Assembly: GCF_020511155.1 (NCBI RefSeq)
Contig: NZ_CP041216.1
Coordinates: 4,154,001-4,218,000 of the forward strand
Direction: 5' to 3'
Origin: Shewanella glacialimarina
GTDB lineage: Bacteria; Pseudomonadota; Gammaproteobacteria; Enterobacterales; Shewanellaceae
Length of the DNA stretch: 64,000 bases
The first letter of the stretch is position 1, and every line of letters starts with the position of its first letter. Below the pieces are notes generated by a model that searched no databases, was not told where the DNA came from, and saw only the letters and a list, made by a program, of their open reading frames with translations. This document shows positions 32,570 to 42,322 of the stretch, piece by piece. Made by a program: the position numbers and the translations under genes.

Positions 32570-34365
32570 TAGATCCCCCCCTCACTAACACGCTTCATGA
32601 TGCTACTAAATAGCCCTTGTTCTTTTCCGTCACCGATGACTAACTTGCGATCTAGTAATAGATTATTATGTTCGCAACTGGTTTCAGATACTAATGCACA
32701 AGAATGACAAGCGGCTTTATTTAACCCCATGACACCCTGAGTATCCAATTCGCTACATACCGGATCATTAGAGCACCAATTGGCAGTTTCAAGTGCAGCA
32801 ACAATAGCAGGGAACAATCTGTGCGCCTCCCCTTGTTGTACTAGTCCTCCCAAGCTACCTTCTGAATCACCATCTGCGGTATAAATTAATACACCGGCTT
32901 GCCCTTCTGCTGCATAAATCCGTTCTCGTAAAGAACCGCTTGAGTATCCACTTTCAAAACTTAACTGACGAATAATTAAATGAGCAAACGTATGCAAAGC
33001 AATGAACTTTGCTGAAGGTTCTGGTAAGTAAGTAGAAGTAACATTAGCGTAGCGACTTAACACACCGGATAACCTAGGTATTAAGAATTCACTAGACGCA
33101 TATTCCCAATCCTCAAGTGCAGTTTGGTCAAACTCAATGAATACTCCTTCTCCAAACACCTCACAAGCAGGCAACCATGGTTTTTGTTTTGAGTCACCAT
33201 GCATCAAAACAGGATTATCATCTGGCTTAATCCTTTCAAAACCACAGAATGCTCGAACCTCTCGAAGTTTATCTAATAAGACAACTTTTGATATTAGACT
33301 GTGACAGCCAAATGTTTCCTCTCCAGCAAAATTAGCAATTCGAGCTTTAAAGTTGTCAGTCTGCTTATCTTCGATGTCAGTAGCACTTAACACCTCCCAC
33401 TCTGCAACTCGTAGGTCTTCGTCTTTGGGGATACGGAATACTCTAGGAGGTTCTCCGCCTCCTTCTACTGCGCCCAAAATTGCATCAATGGAAAAACCAA
33501 ACTCTTCCGCTAAATACTCAGCATAGAGCTTAACTGCGCCTTCTTTACCACGTTCTCTAGCTCTTAATAGATTGTCATAGTCTTCACAACCTTGGATTTT
33601 ATCAATAATACTGTTACCTATTGACGATGATTCATAAGGTATATCGAGAGCTGAACGAATTATTGGGTAGTAAAGGTTACTCGCACCACGCTGAAGAACA
33701 TGTAATGGTTCATCACACTTTTCACTGTAATCTTTATTAAACTCCCAAGGCTGCTTATTTGAACACTTAATTTTAAGGGCGCCATCATCCATTATTCTTG
33801 CTAATGAATTTTTTGCACCACAATGTTTACAATGTACCTCCAAAGCACCCAACCCACTTCCCATATCTTTTCTAGCTTTAAAATATAGATCTGTCTTTGG
33901 GGATGAACATTTTGATTCCCCCCCCATGTGTGCCCAACGATCCCATGGTATATCTTGAAGGTGTCCTTTGTTACAAGCCGCGACGAATCGCATTGGAGCT
34001 AGGGATTTATTATTGCAGTTTTTGTTTTGACAAACTGGTACTCCACTTTCATTTAAAGGGTCATCTTTATGCCAACGCCCTAAATGTCTGCATTTTGGAC
34101 AAAACATCCAAGCAGGAAAGCGCACTGTCATTAATGCATTTTTTTTATGAACGTTTTCCCAACGACTCTTAAGGATAGGTGGTTTTTTGAGTGACCAAAC
34201 CCCCGCCTCTCTTGTTAAACGCTCTAGCTTTATCTCATCTAGATTTTTAGGCCAGTGTTTAATATCCATAAGAATCAGGGACTCATCACCAATATCAATG
34301 ATTGAACCCGGGCCAAAAGGACTAATTAATTGAGAGCTACGATAACTACGATTAGAATCAGTCAT
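32569..34365 (-). CDS. drmB: DISARM protein DrmB (DUF1998)
   Basis: This 598-residue protein has several zinc-ribbon cysteine clusters: CPKCRHLGRWHKDD with VCQNKNC (about 90-120), CKHCGAKNSLARIMDDG, and C-terminal C-x2-C elements. The hallmark DUF1998 segment HTFAHLIIRQLSFESGYSSG (about 458) is present. The N-terminal SYRSSQLISPFGPGSIIDIG is typical of DrmB. In DISARM, DrmA and DrmB form the DNA-binding translocase complex. The ATG at 34365 follows AGAGGT and overlaps drmA by eight bases; a GTG at 34374 is an alternative. Assignment is confident at the family level. Confidence 0.88.
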   Translation of the reverse strand: MTDSNRSYRSSQLISPFGPGSIIDIGDESLILMDIKHWPKNLDEIKLERLTREAGVWSLKKPPILKSRWENVHKKNALMTVRFPAWMFCPKCRHLGRWHKDDPLNESGVPVCQNKNCNNKSLAPMRFVAACNKGHLQDIPWDRWAHMGGESKCSSPKTDLYFKARKDMGSGLGALEVHCKHCGAKNSLARIMDDGALKIKCSNKQPWEFNKDYSEKCDEPLHVLQRGASNLYYPIIRSALDIPYESSSIGNSIIDKIQGCEDYDNLLRARERGKEGAVKLYAEYLAEEFGFSIDAILGAVEGGGEPPRVFRIPKDEDLRVAEWEVLSATDIEDKQTDNFKARIANFAGEETFGCHSLISKVVLLDKLREVRAFCGFERIKPDDNPVLMHGDSKQKPWLPACEVFGEGVFIEFDQTALEDWEYASSEFLIPRLSGVLSRYANVTSTYLPEPSAKFIALHTFAHLIIRQLSFESGYSSGSLRERIYAAEGQAGVLIYTADGDSEGSLGGLVQQGEAHRLFPAIVAALETANWCSNDPVCSELDTQGVMGLNKAACHSCALVSETSCEHNNLLLDRKLVIGDGKEQGLFSSIMKRVSEGGI

Positions 34366-37300
34366 TTTTTTCACCTCTAACTAGGATATGAGTTTCTGTA
34401 TCTACACTACGCATGGAGTTAAGAGTCTTCCATGCGCCATCATGCTTATCACTATCAAAAGACTTAAATAAAGGTTCAAATTGTTTCCCTGCACCACCAT
34501 TCTCATACAATTGAACCGGAGATTTTTGACTGTTAACCCGCTCACTCCATTGGTCGATTAGTGAATCCAAGTAATCAAATACCTTTTGTTTCTCCCTTTG
34601 GTCCATACCAACCATAGAGGCTTTGATACGCTCTTTAAACACGCCTAGAATATTTATAAATTCTGCAGAGTCTTTGTTAAAATATCTAACACTTTTATTT
34701 TCACGTAGATAACCAGTCATTCGAACAACAGCTATTAATGAAGCGTGTAATGCACGCTCTACTGCAGGCATAGCCCATGGAGTTACACTAGTTGGTTCAA
34801 CGTAGCGATAGAGCGCTTGGTGATAACTTTTGAAAGATTCATAATGGGAACGATCGCGAGGCTTGGTAGCTGAGTACTGTGTAAATACGATGCCTGGGGG
34901 TCTCTTTTTACTACGACCAACACGGCTTGATGCCTGAATATACTCGGAGGTAGCTTTAGGCTGGCCAGCAATAAGCATCATACCTAATCGTCCAATATCA
35001 ACACCAACTGATATCATGTTTGTACAAGGTAAAATGTCTATCGCTCCGTCAGGATGAGTAACTCCTTTATCTAGTTTAGCTAAGACTTCCGGAATACGAG
35101 GGCCCTTAACGTTAGCACTAAGCTCCTCAACCAGTTGAATATCTCTTATCTCTTTTTTATCTTCCGCAATAACACCGACTCGGGCTGGAATATCATCTCG
35201 AGATAAGGTCATCGTTTTACCTAACTCTCTACGGCTATTATGATATATAGGCAATGTCCAATAGCTATCAAGTATTAAATCCTTAAAACCTAGGTGTTGT
35301 GGTGCTTGAATTAATGAAGCACCAAGCTGAACTAACCCCGTTTGCCCTGTATGTCCTGCAGGCATAACCCCAACATAAAGACGACCCGGATTATCTTTAT
35401 CCTCTTTAGAAAAAAAGGAGTCTGACTCATCAGTACCTGAAGGAGGGAAAATGGAGACATTTCTACCAAATAGCCTATTCACCTGATAATTGGCACTTCG
35501 AATTGTAGCAGTAGCGGCTATAATCTTTGGTTTAGCACCTAAAATCTCCATGATGCTATCAAATCCTGCTTCATAAATTCCGGCTATTGTCCCTAAAGGC
35601 CCTGAAATCAGATGCAACTCATCCTGTATGATTAAGCCCGGTGACCGCACCTTCCCATTGCCAAAAAATGCAGAGGCTTCTGACTTCCATGTTAAACGAG
35701 CGAATTTATCTATTGTGCCAATCAACAAGCTCGGTGGCTTGCAATACAGAGCATCATCTACTACTTGGACAGGGAGATGTTCATGAAACTCGCATGTATC
35801 ACTTGGGCACATAAAGCTAAAATGACTATGAGGATCACTCTTAACACCATAATCACAATTATTTTCAGAATGGTGTGCTGGAAAAATGGAAGTGCCGCAC
35901 CAAGGACAAACCTGCAACTGAAAAGGATTTTCTGGCTGATCTGATTCTCTCTCCCTGAGATAGGCTTCGTGTGCATCCTGATACGAATTAGGCGAGCTAG
36001 CAGCACCGACCCAAAGCCCTAGACTAAATGTTTCAGCTCCTAGACTCTCTGGTTGATTTTGCCGAAGAATTTCAAGAGCACAAATTAAACTACCTGCTCT
36101 TTGAAATTGCTGCGATGTCAGTAGCCTTAATGTATAACGTTTAATGACAGAAGTACCACCGCCCATTTCTCCAAATTTTAAACGACGATAAATCATTTCC
36201 CAAGCAGCTACAGCTAAATAAGCTTCAGTTTTCCCACCACCAGTAGGGAACCACAGTAGATCTACATCATCATGAGAGGAAGATAAGTGTCCTTCCTTAT
36301 CTGGTATAAGTGACTCCAATACTAATAATTGGAATGCCAATTGGAAAGGACGCCAATTAAACTTGCCTAATATTTCACTGCCAAAATATTCTGGTGTTTC
36401 ATAGCCCCAGTTTCTACTTTTACTACTACCAGAATATTTACTACCTGAGTGAATCATTTGCATTAGCATCGCTTTATTCGCCAATCGAAATGCTTTCATA
36501 GCTGGCTCATCAGCGGCTAAGCGTTCTATGCCTGAATACATGCGCTTTGAAGCGACCCTAAGTCTTAAAATGATTCTCTCTTTGGCTGAGAGATAACGCG
36601 GGTCTAATAACTCAGCCTCCAATTCATCTATCCAATGGCTGTATACATCTGCGAGTTCTGTATAGTCACTTAACAACTCAGTCGCTGATACATTATCAAT
36701 ATCTGCGATTCGATGAATGCTTAGCATTTCACCAGCGAGACTACTGACTTTTGTTTGGTCTAACTCAGTAGTAAACCCTTTGACTTCATAATGCGGAATA
36801 ACTTCGGTAATTAATGTTGTTGGGGTATTACTTTTAGTCGGTATATACCAGTCTACGGCAACACCATGGCCTACAGCCCATGGAATTCTTTTGCGATAAG
36901 TTAACGCCAATTCTTTTTGTTCATCATCCAGTTTGAATCGATCACTACTTGGATACTCAATAATACTACCCGCTGTAGTAGCAACCTTAATTTGGCACTG
37001 ATACAGACAATCACTAGGATCTAGTTGTTCACCAGACTTAGATTGATTTGAAACTGCAATCGTTATGATTTTTCCTGATACATAGGGACGAATAGCAACA
37101 TCTAAACGGGCACCATTGTTAAAAATGGATTTTTGCAAACTGTCTGTCGCAGAAAGGTCTACTATACTGACATGATGTAAGGGCTTACGTTGCCACTCTT
37201 TCTGCTGGTCTTTGCTATATCCACCAGCTGTAATTTCTATTTCGAAAATAGATGAGCTTTGAGCTGCAAACGACAACGCCATAGAAGATGGTTTGAAGTC

Positions 37301-37510
37301 ATTGCTTAATGCCTCTGTTGTAGAGTCTTCACTATCACTTTCGTCAAGCTCGTCCCTTAAAACTGCTGGAGGGAAAAGAGTACCTGCGAGATAACGCTTA
37401 TGAGGAGCATCTGACAATAACTCATGCTCTCCATTCCATGGGCCCACTAACTGCTTGCTAACGTAATTAAGCAACTGTTGACGAGCGCTTTCAAAGTCTT
37501 CCATTGACAT
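34358..37510 (-). CDS. drmA: DISARM superfamily 2 helicase DrmA
   Basis: This 1050-residue SF2 helicase shows Walker A LWFPTGGGKTEAYLAVAAWE (about 423), a DELH box IIQDELHLISGPLGTIAG (about 632), motif III AATATIRSA and motif V/VI SVGVDIGRLGMMLIAGQPKA then SSRVGRSKKRPPG (about 863). A zinc-ribbon insert lies near 535 (CPWCG ... CPSDTCEFH). The DELH version of motif II and length near 1000 residues fit DrmA. The gene is the promoter-proximal gene of the operon drmA-drmB-UvrD-like-unknown. The start at 37510 has GAGGGG upstream. Confidence 0.88.
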   Translation of the reverse strand: MSMEDFESARQQLLNYVSKQLVGPWNGEHELLSDAPHKRYLAGTLFPPAVLRDELDESDSEDSTTEALSNDFKPSSMALSFAAQSSSIFEIEITAGGYSKDQQKEWQRKPLHHVSIVDLSATDSLQKSIFNNGARLDVAIRPYVSGKIITIAVSNQSKSGEQLDPSDCLYQCQIKVATTAGSIIEYPSSDRFKLDDEQKELALTYRKRIPWAVGHGVAVDWYIPTKSNTPTTLITEVIPHYEVKGFTTELDQTKVSSLAGEMLSIHRIADIDNVSATELLSDYTELADVYSHWIDELEAELLDPRYLSAKERIILRLRVASKRMYSGIERLAADEPAMKAFRLANKAMLMQMIHSGSKYSGSSKSRNWGYETPEYFGSEILGKFNWRPFQLAFQLLVLESLIPDKEGHLSSSHDDVDLLWFPTGGGKTEAYLAVAAWEMIYRRLKFGEMGGGTSVIKRYTLRLLTSQQFQRAGSLICALEILRQNQPESLGAETFSLGLWVGAASSPNSYQDAHEAYLRERESDQPENPFQLQVCPWCGTSIFPAHHSENNCDYGVKSDPHSHFSFMCPSDTCEFHEHLPVQVVDDALYCKPPSLLIGTIDKFARLTWKSEASAFFGNGKVRSPGLIIQDELHLISGPLGTIAGIYEAGFDSIMEILGAKPKIIAATATIRSANYQVNRLFGRNVSIFPPSGTDESDSFFSKEDKDNPGRLYVGVMPAGHTGQTGLVQLGASLIQAPQHLGFKDLILDSYWTLPIYHNSRRELGKTMTLSRDDIPARVGVIAEDKKEIRDIQLVEELSANVKGPRIPEVLAKLDKGVTHPDGAIDILPCTNMISVGVDIGRLGMMLIAGQPKATSEYIQASSRVGRSKKRPPGIVFTQYSATKPRDRSHYESFKSYHQALYRYVEPTSVTPWAMPAVERALHASLIAVVRMTGYLRENKSVRYFNKDSAEFINILGVFKERIKASMVGMDQREKQKVFDYLDSLIDQWSERVNSQKSPVQLYENGGAGKQFEPLFKSFDSDKHDGAWKTLNSMRSVDTETHILVRGEKND

Positions 37511-37998
37511 TACAACCCCTCTGCGATTGTGAATATTTTGTTGTTAACATAACATTCGACCTCACATAACTGAATAAACCAAGTTCTATTAATATACTAC
37601 TAAACAGCAACTTACCAGAGTTTTTTGATTGGTTTAATCTAAAAACATGTCTTTCACGTCTATATTTAATCTCAGGGCATTTCGGTAAAAAAAGTTCTAT
37701 ATTCGCATTTAACTGGAGGTTAAACTTGAGTCGGCTCAATTAATAATGTCACATCTTTTTGGCTCTTATAGTTTCACGGTCAAAGTGCCTAGCGATCAGG
37801 GGCCAAGACAATCGTTTATGAAGGGCGACTTTATCTGCGTTAGATTCGAAACGTCCTTCTTTATCGCCTTCTACAATTCAAAATAGTTTCTGCTGATATT
37901 TTTATTCCAAGATAAGTAAAAATTTGTGACTTATAATCCGTAGACCTTTAAAGCCACACATATGATAATTAGCTCAAACAACATCACAGGAAGCACTA
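37511..37998. other. intergenic region upstream of drmA
   Basis: About 490 AT-rich bases separate drmA (leftward) from a 68-residue ORF (rightward). It should contain the drmA promoter. I see no convincing -35/-10 pair, hairpin or repeat; several small frames lack ribosome binding sites. Confidence 0.4.
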
Positions 37999-38205
37999 AT
38001 GAGTAAAATATCAGTCATAAACCTTCCACATGAGGAAACTTATCTTGGATTTGGTATTTGTATTGAGCCTAATCCAGATCAGTACAACGAGGGCTTTGCA
38101 TGGTCAATAAGCAAAGATGATGAAGAGTATGATTGCGGATTAGATTTTGAAGTTCAGCAGGCTCTTGAAGCCGCTTATAAGGCTATCGAAAAGTTAATTA
38201 GCTAA
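37999..38205 (+). CDS. small acidic hypothetical protein
   Basis: This 68-residue protein, MSKISVINLPHEETYLGFGI and onward, ends in a helical FEVQQALEAAYKAIEKLIS. It is acidic and soluble, with an AGGAAG ribosome binding site before the ATG. No family is recognised. Its stop overlaps the stop of the convergent XRE gene by four bases. It lies between the DISARM-like and HEPN-MoxR-vWA modules. Confidence 0.5.
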   Translation: MSKISVINLPHEETYLGFGICIEPNPDQYNEGFAWSISKDDEEYDCGLDFEVQQALEAAYKAIEKLIS

Positions 38206-38444
38206 TCGACAGCCTTAACCATTTTTAGGTGGTTAAGGAGTGTTACAACAAATTCTGATTGACTGACACCTAAAGCCAAAACGATCGTCTCTAATGAGTC
38301 CAAAGTAATATTTCGAACACCACGCTCTACTCCTGAGATGTAAGTTCTATCTATCCCTGACTTCCTTGCCAATTGCTCTTGGCTCAAACCAGCTTCAAGA
38401 CGTAAGCTTTTCAATGTAGATGCTGTTACCTGTCTAAAAATCAT
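38202..38444 (-). CDS. XRE family helix-turn-helix regulator
   Basis: This 80-residue protein is little more than a Cro/C1-type helix-turn-helix: LKSLRLEAGLSQEQLARKSG IDRTYISGVERGVRNITLDS LETIVLALGV. It probably represses or modulates the neighbouring defence genes. It lies downstream of the HEPN gene on the same strand with a 150-base gap that contains an inverted repeat (38526-38555), so it may have its own promoter. Confidence 0.85.
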   Translation of the reverse strand: MIFRQVTASTLKSLRLEAGLSQEQLARKSGIDRTYISGVERGVRNITLDSLETIVLALGVSQSEFVVTLLNHLKMVKAVD

Positions 38445-38525
38445 ACTCGTTTCATCCTTGGATGTAATTATCTCTAGAATCAGCTTCTCAAACTAAAAAT
38501 TCAACAGACTATAAGTAACATAACT

Positions 38526-38555
38526 AAAAATACTACTTATCAAAGTAATATTTTT
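38526..38555. repeat. imperfect palindrome downstream of the HEPN gene
   Basis: AAAAATA-CT-ACTT and its complement AAGT-AA-TATTTTT are symmetric around position 38540, with only the central bases and one 2-base step unpaired. It could be the HEPN operon terminator or an operator for the XRE gene; sequence alone does not decide. Confidence 0.4.
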
Positions 38556-38596
38556 TATCTCCAAGCTTTCATCTTTTAAGGTATAACTCATCCAAG

Positions 38597-39130
38597 CTAA
38601 GCTTGATCTATCGCAAGGTCAGTAGTTTCAACTAACTTCTTAAAAAATGTCAGGCACTTTTTCATGTCCGGGCGGCTGACTAGATGGGTTGCTTGCGTGT
38701 CATTGACCGAACGATGGACAGCTTCGCCTCTTTTCTTAATCCATTGGTTCAATTTAGATTTGGCTTGTTCAGCATCGCCATCAATCCAAGTCCATTTATC
38801 TGTAACATCATTGTGTAGAAAACGTTCAAACATCACCTTAGTATTTTTCGAGTTCGGTGTATGAAAGTACCTCAATTCCCTTTCTAAGGTAGATGTAATG
38901 AAACTTGCTACTTTTGAACCTTCCAGAGTCCGTAAATCAGCGGTTAACCTTTCTTCAATGACATCTTCCACATAGGTTTCCCACGCAGTTAACGTCATGA
39001 TCAATGCAGCTCTTTTAAGCTCTTCAGGCTCTCTTTCTCTACCCTCCAGCTGGTTTAAATGATCGTAGGCCTGCAAAATTCGTTCTGCGTCTTGAATTGC
39101 GTTCTCAAAATTGTCTCTCGCTTTAGACAT
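38597..39130 (-). CDS. HEPN domain protein, candidate RNase effector
   Basis: This 177-residue all-helical protein resembles the RiboL-PSP/MAE_28990-type HEPN family. It has a first-helix polar motif LTAWETYVEDVIEERL (about 47-62) and the RNase signature R-x4-H at R134-GEAV-H139 (KKRGEAVHRS). HEPN proteins with this motif are metal-independent endoribonucleases, often toxins in defence systems, acting as dimers. The ATG follows AAGGAG by five bases. It lies 16 bases after the vWA gene on the same strand, so it is cotranscribed with the MoxR-vWA pair and is the likely effector. RNase activity is inferred from the motif. Confidence 0.78.
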   Translation of the reverse strand: MSKARDNFENAIQDAERILQAYDHLNQLEGREREPEELKRAALIMTLTAWETYVEDVIEERLTADLRTLEGSKVASFITSTLERELRYFHTPNSKNTKVMFERFLHNDVTDKWTWIDGDAEQAKSKLNQWIKKRGEAVHRSVNDTQATHLVSRPDMKKCLTFFKKLVETTDLAIDQA

Positions 39131-39146
39131 AAGTACTCCTTTACCT

Positions 39147-40727
39147 TTAATGTTTATTATTTTGAAGATCTAACCAGCTTGAAAACAGATGTAGAGGGTC
39201 ACAGATTTTGTCCATAGGTGACAAACTATCTCCAATGACAACACCATGAACGCTCATTGCGCGTTGCTCTTTCCTGTTTTTAATTTTTCGAGATAAGCCT
39301 GACGACACTGTAAACTCGCCATCGCTTACCAAAAGAATGTCAGCCTGCAGCCATTGCTTCTCATCACTTCTTTCTAACGCCATATTGAGAGGGCCTTCAA
39401 CGTCTGTGCCGCCACCGAATGACATCGACAAAAAGAGGATCATTTGCTCAAGCCCGGCTTTATCAGGTGTAAGCTCCATTTCCTTTACTTCGCCTTTACT
39501 GCCAAACAAATAAACAAAGCAGGCTCGTTTTTCTTTCTTTGCAACACTGATGCACTGCAGAACAAGCGCCTTAGCAACATTCTCTGGTGTTCCAGTCATA
39601 GAACCAGAAGTATCTAAACACACAATCATAGGACCACGATTGCGATTTAGCTTATTTCCAGAATGGCTTTCTTTGGCATCTTGTTCTTGCTCCGTTAGCT
39701 GGGTCACCATCTCAGTACCTTCAACGGCATAACTCAACAGAGCATGTTCAGCTCTGCGAGCATGCCATAATTTTTTAAGTACTGGGTGGCCGAAAAAAGC
39801 AGCTTCTTGTGGCAGCATTCGACTAATAGAGTCTGAACGAGTAATACCTTTGGTTTCCATCGGCACTAAGGGAGTGGTAATTTCGACATCATGGCGAAAA
39901 GTCATGCTCATACGTGAAATAATTTCTTCAATAATTGGCTCTCCCTCTGTATCTTTCATTCTTCCCAAGGTTTCAATTACTTCACGCAGTTGTGGGATCT
40001 GCTTTACAATCTTTTGCAGCCTAACTAGATTCATCCAGCCATGACTTTGAAACACTCCTTGAGATAGATCCCAACCAAGACCGGTCACTAATCCCAAATC
40101 AGTAAAAACCCCCTCTAACTCTTGCCATATTTCTAGCCTTTCAGACCAGATACTAGGAAGCTTAAATAATTGTCCACCAGCACTGTTTACTAGCTGAATC
40201 CAAGCATTGAGCTCAGCTTGTATTTTAATATCTAAGCGTTGAGCATCATTAAGTGCTAAATGCTTTTGTTTTTTTGAAGAACGGCGTTGCTGTTGAATTG
40301 CTTCCAATTCTAGTCGTAATTGCTCCAGAGCTTCCTTTTCTGCAATGATCGCCAACTGTCGTGATAATGTTGATGTCTGTCGCTGTAAGCTCCCTAGCTT
40401 AACTAATAGGTCACTAAGCAAAGCATCGGTTACCTCTGGGTTATCTTTACAATAGCGCGCCACACCAGATGCCTTTATTGAAGTCGCGATTTCTTGTTGT
40501 ATAACCTCAGGGAGCCATGGGCAAGGTAAAGATATCTCTTCTGCAGCCAACAGTTGTGAACGTAACAGTGCTATTGACTGGCAGCGAGTTGTTAAGTCGC
40601 CACCCGATAAAGTAACCACCGCAGGTAACAACTCATTCGGTAATAACTCAATGACAGCAAACTGATGGTCTAACTGCGCCAACAATCCGACCGAATGCTT
40701 CGTCATCGTTGGATTAGATTCACTCAC
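39147..40727 (-). CDS. vWA domain protein, ViaA-like
   Basis: This protein of about 526 residues has a helical N-terminal region (1-340, with a coiled coil near QRRSSKKQKHLALNDAQRLD) and a C-terminal von Willebrand A domain. The MIDAS motif D-x-S-x-S is visible in IVCLDTSGSMTG (about 371), with the downstream FGGGTDVEGP threonine and VSDGEF aspartate. The architecture is that of ViaA, the partner of the RavA ATPase in E. coli. The GTG at 40727 has AAGG upstream and overlaps the MoxR gene by eight bases; a GTG at 40736 is also open. Confidence 0.85.
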   Translation of the reverse strand: MSESNPTMTKHSVGLLAQLDHQFAVIELLPNELLPAVVTLSGGDLTTRCQSIALLRSQLLAAEEISLPCPWLPEVIQQEIATSIKASGVARYCKDNPEVTDALLSDLLVKLGSLQRQTSTLSRQLAIIAEKEALEQLRLELEAIQQQRRSSKKQKHLALNDAQRLDIKIQAELNAWIQLVNSAGGQLFKLPSIWSERLEIWQELEGVFTDLGLVTGLGWDLSQGVFQSHGWMNLVRLQKIVKQIPQLREVIETLGRMKDTEGEPIIEEIISRMSMTFRHDVEITTPLVPMETKGITRSDSISRMLPQEAAFFGHPVLKKLWHARRAEHALLSYAVEGTEMVTQLTEQEQDAKESHSGNKLNRNRGPMIVCLDTSGSMTGTPENVAKALVLQCISVAKKEKRACFVYLFGSKGEVKEMELTPDKAGLEQMILFLSMSFGGGTDVEGPLNMALERSDEKQWLQADILLVSDGEFTVSSGLSRKIKNRKEQRAMSVHGVVIGDSLSPMDKICDPLHLFSSWLDLQNNKH

Positions 40728-42255
40728 ACAGTTCACCTTCTAAAGCCTCATCTTCAGATACATCCGAAACCATGTATTTAGACTCATCTTCTATCGGTAA
40801 CTTGGCAAATCCAGCCTCTAACTTTAATAACTGCGACAATTGATGTTGAGTATGTGAACGTGCATTTTCAAGGCTGGCCGTGACCTGAGGGAGTAATGCC
40901 TTGTCTAACCAAATGTGGTCATTGAATATTGATGTAGCTGACTCTAGTTGTGTATTTAAAGCTTCAATATGTGATTGAGCAGAATTTTTTAAATCACGTA
41001 CTTGTTGCAATTGGCCTTGAATATGAAATTCAGAGTAAGTAACAGCTTCCATTGCTGGTAAGTAGTCCTTTTCAATCATGATAGGAGTATTGTCTATATT
41101 GCTTCTGTACCGTTGTAATGCTCTAGTACTTTCCTCATTTTCCTCTTTATCCCAATAAAGCAATTTCCCCTCTTTATCAGTCTTCTGCACTTCTCCTGAA
41201 GACTTAATCGTTTCATTCCCTTTAGCATTAATAAATAAAGGTTGCCCCTTAGCATTATTCTTTTGTCTTTGCTGCGTTTGATCAAACTTCAATTTATGAT
41301 CCCAGACAGATATTAAACTAGTCAAATTTTTATGAGAAAACTCACCGTTTATAGCAACAGCGTTTTCGTAAACATTTTTTAGCCCTTGAAGTTCTTCCGG
41401 TTTATTCCAGAGGCAATGAGGCAAAATCCATGCATCATAATTACTGACTTCATTCATCCCAGCAGTAAATGCTGACACTTTCATTAATTTAATAACTTTT
41501 CGCCAGCGACGGTCTGAAACATAAATATCCTCTCGCTGCAAATGTTCTCTAAACGCCTTACATAACTCAATAACAGAAGGTGGCAGTAACACCTTTTCAG
41601 ACAACTTCTGAACTTCTTTGAGATCTTCTAACCTTAGGCGTACCTCCAACTCAGGGTCAAAAGCAGAATCCGATAGCATCAGCAAGCTATGAAAACCCTC
41701 ATTCGATACTGGTGCAACAAAACTTCGCAGCATAAACCTGTCATAGAGCGCAGAGAGTTCCTCTCCTTCAGGTAATTCATTGCTTGCCGCAACAACAGAA
41801 ATTAGAGGGACTGGGTATCTACGATTACCATTGTCAAACTCACGTTCGTTCAGCAGTGTCAGTAAACTATTTAAAATTGCGCTATTGGCTTTAAATATTT
41901 CATCAATAAATGCAACTGAAGCTTCTGGCAAGTAACCACTGGTTAACCGATTGTACCTATCCTCTTCCAGAGCCTTAATAGACAAGGGACCAAATAGTTC
42001 CTCTGGTACAGAAAAGCGCGTTAACAAACGCTCAAAGTAACTAGCCTCGACAAAAACACTTTTTAAACGCTTAGCTAATTCACTTTTTGCTGTGCCTGGT
42101 GGCCCGATTAACAGCACATGTTCACCAGCTAATGCCGCTAATAACATTAGCTTCACTTGCTCATTACGTTCAAGCAGCCCCTTGTTCATTTCATTAATTA
42201 AACTCGCTATTTTTTCTTTGCGTGAAAGCAGGCTGATTGGTGTTTGATTTTTCAA
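40720..42255 (-). CDS. MoxR/RavA-type AAA+ ATPase
   Basis: This 511-residue AAA+ ATPase of the MoxR/RavA class has Walker A GPPGTAKS (51-58), Walker B VAFIDEIFKANS (about 113), sensor-like SVVAASNELPEGEELSALYD RFMLR, and a long C-terminal helical region (380-490). RavA-ViaA-type pairs are thought to act as chaperone-like or complex-remodelling machines. The start is a TTG with AAGGAT eight bases upstream. It is the first gene after a sigma-54-type promoter at 42313-42329 and is coupled to the vWA gene. It is more divergent than housekeeping RavA and sits in an island. Confidence 0.87.
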   Translation of the reverse strand: MKNQTPISLLSRKEKIASLINEMNKGLLERNEQVKLMLLAALAGEHVLLIGPPGTAKSELAKRLKSVFVEASYFERLLTRFSVPEELFGPLSIKALEEDRYNRLTSGYLPEASVAFIDEIFKANSAILNSLLTLLNEREFDNGNRRYPVPLISVVAASNELPEGEELSALYDRFMLRSFVAPVSNEGFHSLLMLSDSAFDPELEVRLRLEDLKEVQKLSEKVLLPPSVIELCKAFREHLQREDIYVSDRRWRKVIKLMKVSAFTAGMNEVSNYDAWILPHCLWNKPEELQGLKNVYENAVAINGEFSHKNLTSLISVWDHKLKFDQTQQRQKNNAKGQPLFINAKGNETIKSSGEVQKTDKEGKLLYWDKEENEESTRALQRYRSNIDNTPIMIEKDYLPAMEAVTYSEFHIQGQLQQVRDLKNSAQSHIEALNTQLESATSIFNDHIWLDKALLPQVTASLENARSHTQHQLSQLLKLEAGFAKLPIEDESKYMVSDVSEDEALEGELCE

Positions 42256-42302
42256 AGCTTATATCCTTATTTAAAGTGACAGTCCGATACAATTTCCGGA
42301 TT

Positions 42303-42322
42303 AATCTAGCTATAGCTAGATT
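42303..42322. promoter_or_regulatory. perfect 20-bp palindrome at the MoxR promoter
   Basis: AATCTAGCTATAGCTAGATT is its own reverse complement. It overlaps the -12 element and the expected transcription start of the sigma-54 promoter, so a bound protein could block transcription. The ligand protein is unknown; the nearby XRE protein is one candidate. Confidence 0.6.
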
